From Bremia lactucae (lineage: Eukaryota; Oomycota; Peronosporomycetes; Peronosporales; Peronosporaceae): a stretch of DNA of 64,000 nucleotides. Numbering within the stretch: position 1 is the stretch's first letter; each line of letters starts with the position of its first letter. Of this stretch, positions 63,119 through 64,000 are shown piece by piece. The position numbers were made by a program, and so were the translations under genes. The DNA lies in assembly GCF_004359215.1 (NCBI RefSeq), contig NW_027152021.1, positions 225,924 to 289,923 of the forward strand, in the 5' to 3' direction. The notes under the pieces were generated by a model. That model was not told the DNA's origin and searched no databases. It saw nothing but the letters and a program-made list of their open reading frames with translations.

Positions 63119-63551
63119 CTCTTCAACTGGTGATGAGGGATCCCTCATCACCTTGAAGTCAAAAGTGACAAATGATTTGTCACTTAGAGCCCTAGTGGAC
63201 TGCGGAGCGTCGAATAACTTTATTCGTCGCCAGTCACTAGAGGGTCGTAGGCTCAAATATGTTGAGCGCGACATCCCTCCAACGAGGATGACGGTGCGTC
63301 TAGCGACAGGTGCATCGATAACAGTCATGAAACGCGTAGTGAAACTTCACAACACGTCAAAAGATTTACAGTATTATGATGATTTCATCGTACTGGATTT
63401 AATTGACAAATTTGATGTCATCCTAGGTTTATTTTGGCTCAGAAAATATGAGCCAAGAATCAGCTGGCAGCATCGATCCATAAAGATGCCTGCCACTTGT
63501 TCATCAGATGGCCATCTGATGAACGTCTTGGAGCGTCCACAAGCGTGTTGA
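63081..63551 (+). pseudogene. Family-C aspartic protease domain
   Basis: One open 156-codon frame with a retropepsin fold pattern: LRALVDCGASNNFIRRQSL, where the catalytic triad DSG/DTG is DCG; TVRLATGASITVMKRVV; and FIVLDLIDKFDVILGLFWLRKYEPRISW, the family's closing strand with DVILG. The Cys next to the catalytic Asp is unusual but occurs in this element lineage. Part of a gag-pol that is broken upstream, so not expected to be made. Confidence 0.75.
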
Positions 63552-64000
63552 TGTACTACGAGTGAGTGCCATGGTCTCACTTCTGGTACGGTCGTTAGTA
63601 GAACTGCACAGAATCACAGTGTGATTACTAATCACACTGTGGAGTCAGCTGGCGGCGGCTGTACGAATGCAGGCAGCGCCGAAGGCCCACCACTCGAAGA
63701 AGTCGAGTGGATTAAGACATGAATGTACGCCTAGCGGGCGACATTCAAGGAATATACCGGTTTCCCCAACGGAACAACATGATGATCCTAGGTCGAGTAG
63801 AGAGTCGACCGTAGAGTACCCGACTGTGATAGCGCAATTACATTCGGAAGACGTTGAGGGAATAAGTCCCCACGCACTTGAGGAGAAACCTCCTCAAATA
63901 GTTAATGTTGAAGTGACTAGACTTCAAGATCCCGAGGGATTAATCCCTCGGCAGTCTGTGGATAAATCCCAGGAAGAAACCGAGACATTAAATGTCTTGG

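Larger units (their letters stand above)
62100..64000 (+). mobile_element. Ty3/gypsy family C element, 5' part, runs off the window
   Basis: Leader, gag, protease and the start of the protease-RT linker on the plus strand. No 5' LTR is recognisable before 62100, where MULE remnant sequence ends. Better preserved than the copy at 55220-56870. From 63552 to 64000 the sequence is open linker without a recognised domain. Confidence 0.75.

Noticed and set aside
1..64000. CRISPR array, tRNA genes, bacterial operons
   Set aside because: No regularly spaced repeat-spacer pattern and no cloverleaf-like sequence was seen; introns and gene families show a eukaryotic genome. The only short tandem array (25751-25887) has no spacers.
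1..64000. Secreted RXLR or CRN effector genes, which would be expected in oomycete repeat-rich regions
   Set aside because: No open frame combined a signal peptide with RXLR-dEER or LFLAK-type motifs; the many short ORFs in repeats fall in broken gag/pol or its opposite strand.

Overview
This window looks like a repeat-rich oomycete genome, most likely Peronosporales (Phytophthora or downy-mildew lineage). The basis is eukaryotic single-copy genes with few, short (56-137 bp) introns, lying in compact islands between many decayed Ty3/gypsy retrotransposons of several families, a non-LTR element and a Mutator-like element. The species cannot be named from sequence alone.

Layout. 1-5445: a heavily broken LINE (ORF1 with zinc knuckle, endonuclease, start of RT). 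5446-8076: a truncated Ty3 element (family B) on the minus strand and a family-B solo LTR facing it. 8102-14733 (plus) and 14734-18297 (minus): two family-A Ty3 elements fused tail to tail. 18298-19790: a repeat (R) split by another family-B solo LTR. 19791-26158: a copied promoter/start of the TMEM41-like gene, then a family-D Ty3 element on the minus strand. 26605-31058: first host gene island (TMEM41-like VTT protein; two TCAIM-like mitochondrial proteins). 31430-41822: family-B remnant, an 18S rRNA scrap, R again, and a second family-A element carrying a long antisense ORF. 41874-54015: second host island (unknown Met-rich protein, DENR/Tma22, CLC transporter, PIG-P, COQ6, an unknown two-exon protein, METTL9-like methyltransferase, a PAM2-motif protein). 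54700-64000: family-C and family-B Ty3 remnants, a Ty3 3' fragment and a MULE transposase remnant; the last Ty3 element runs off the window.

The host genes do housekeeping work without forming one pathway: translation re-initiation (DENR), GPI-anchor synthesis (PIG-P), ubiquinone synthesis (COQ6), endomembrane ion and lipid handling (CLC, TMEM41-like), histidine methylation (METTL9) and a probable poly(A)-binding-protein partner.

Main observations: (1) the two family-A elements share a 2,360-bp block that appears base-for-base identical, broken frames included, inside otherwise diverged sequence, and the 5' LTR of the first pairs with the 3' LTR of the second through the same 5-bp flank TGAAG, so the 26 kb between may be a circle integration or an assembly mis-join; (2) a long antisense ORF, open where the sense frame is broken, lies between the chromodomain and 3' LTR; (3) the family-D element is flanked by a roughly 470-480 bp direct duplication acting like a giant target-site duplication, leaving the TMEM41-like gene with an intact promoter copy.
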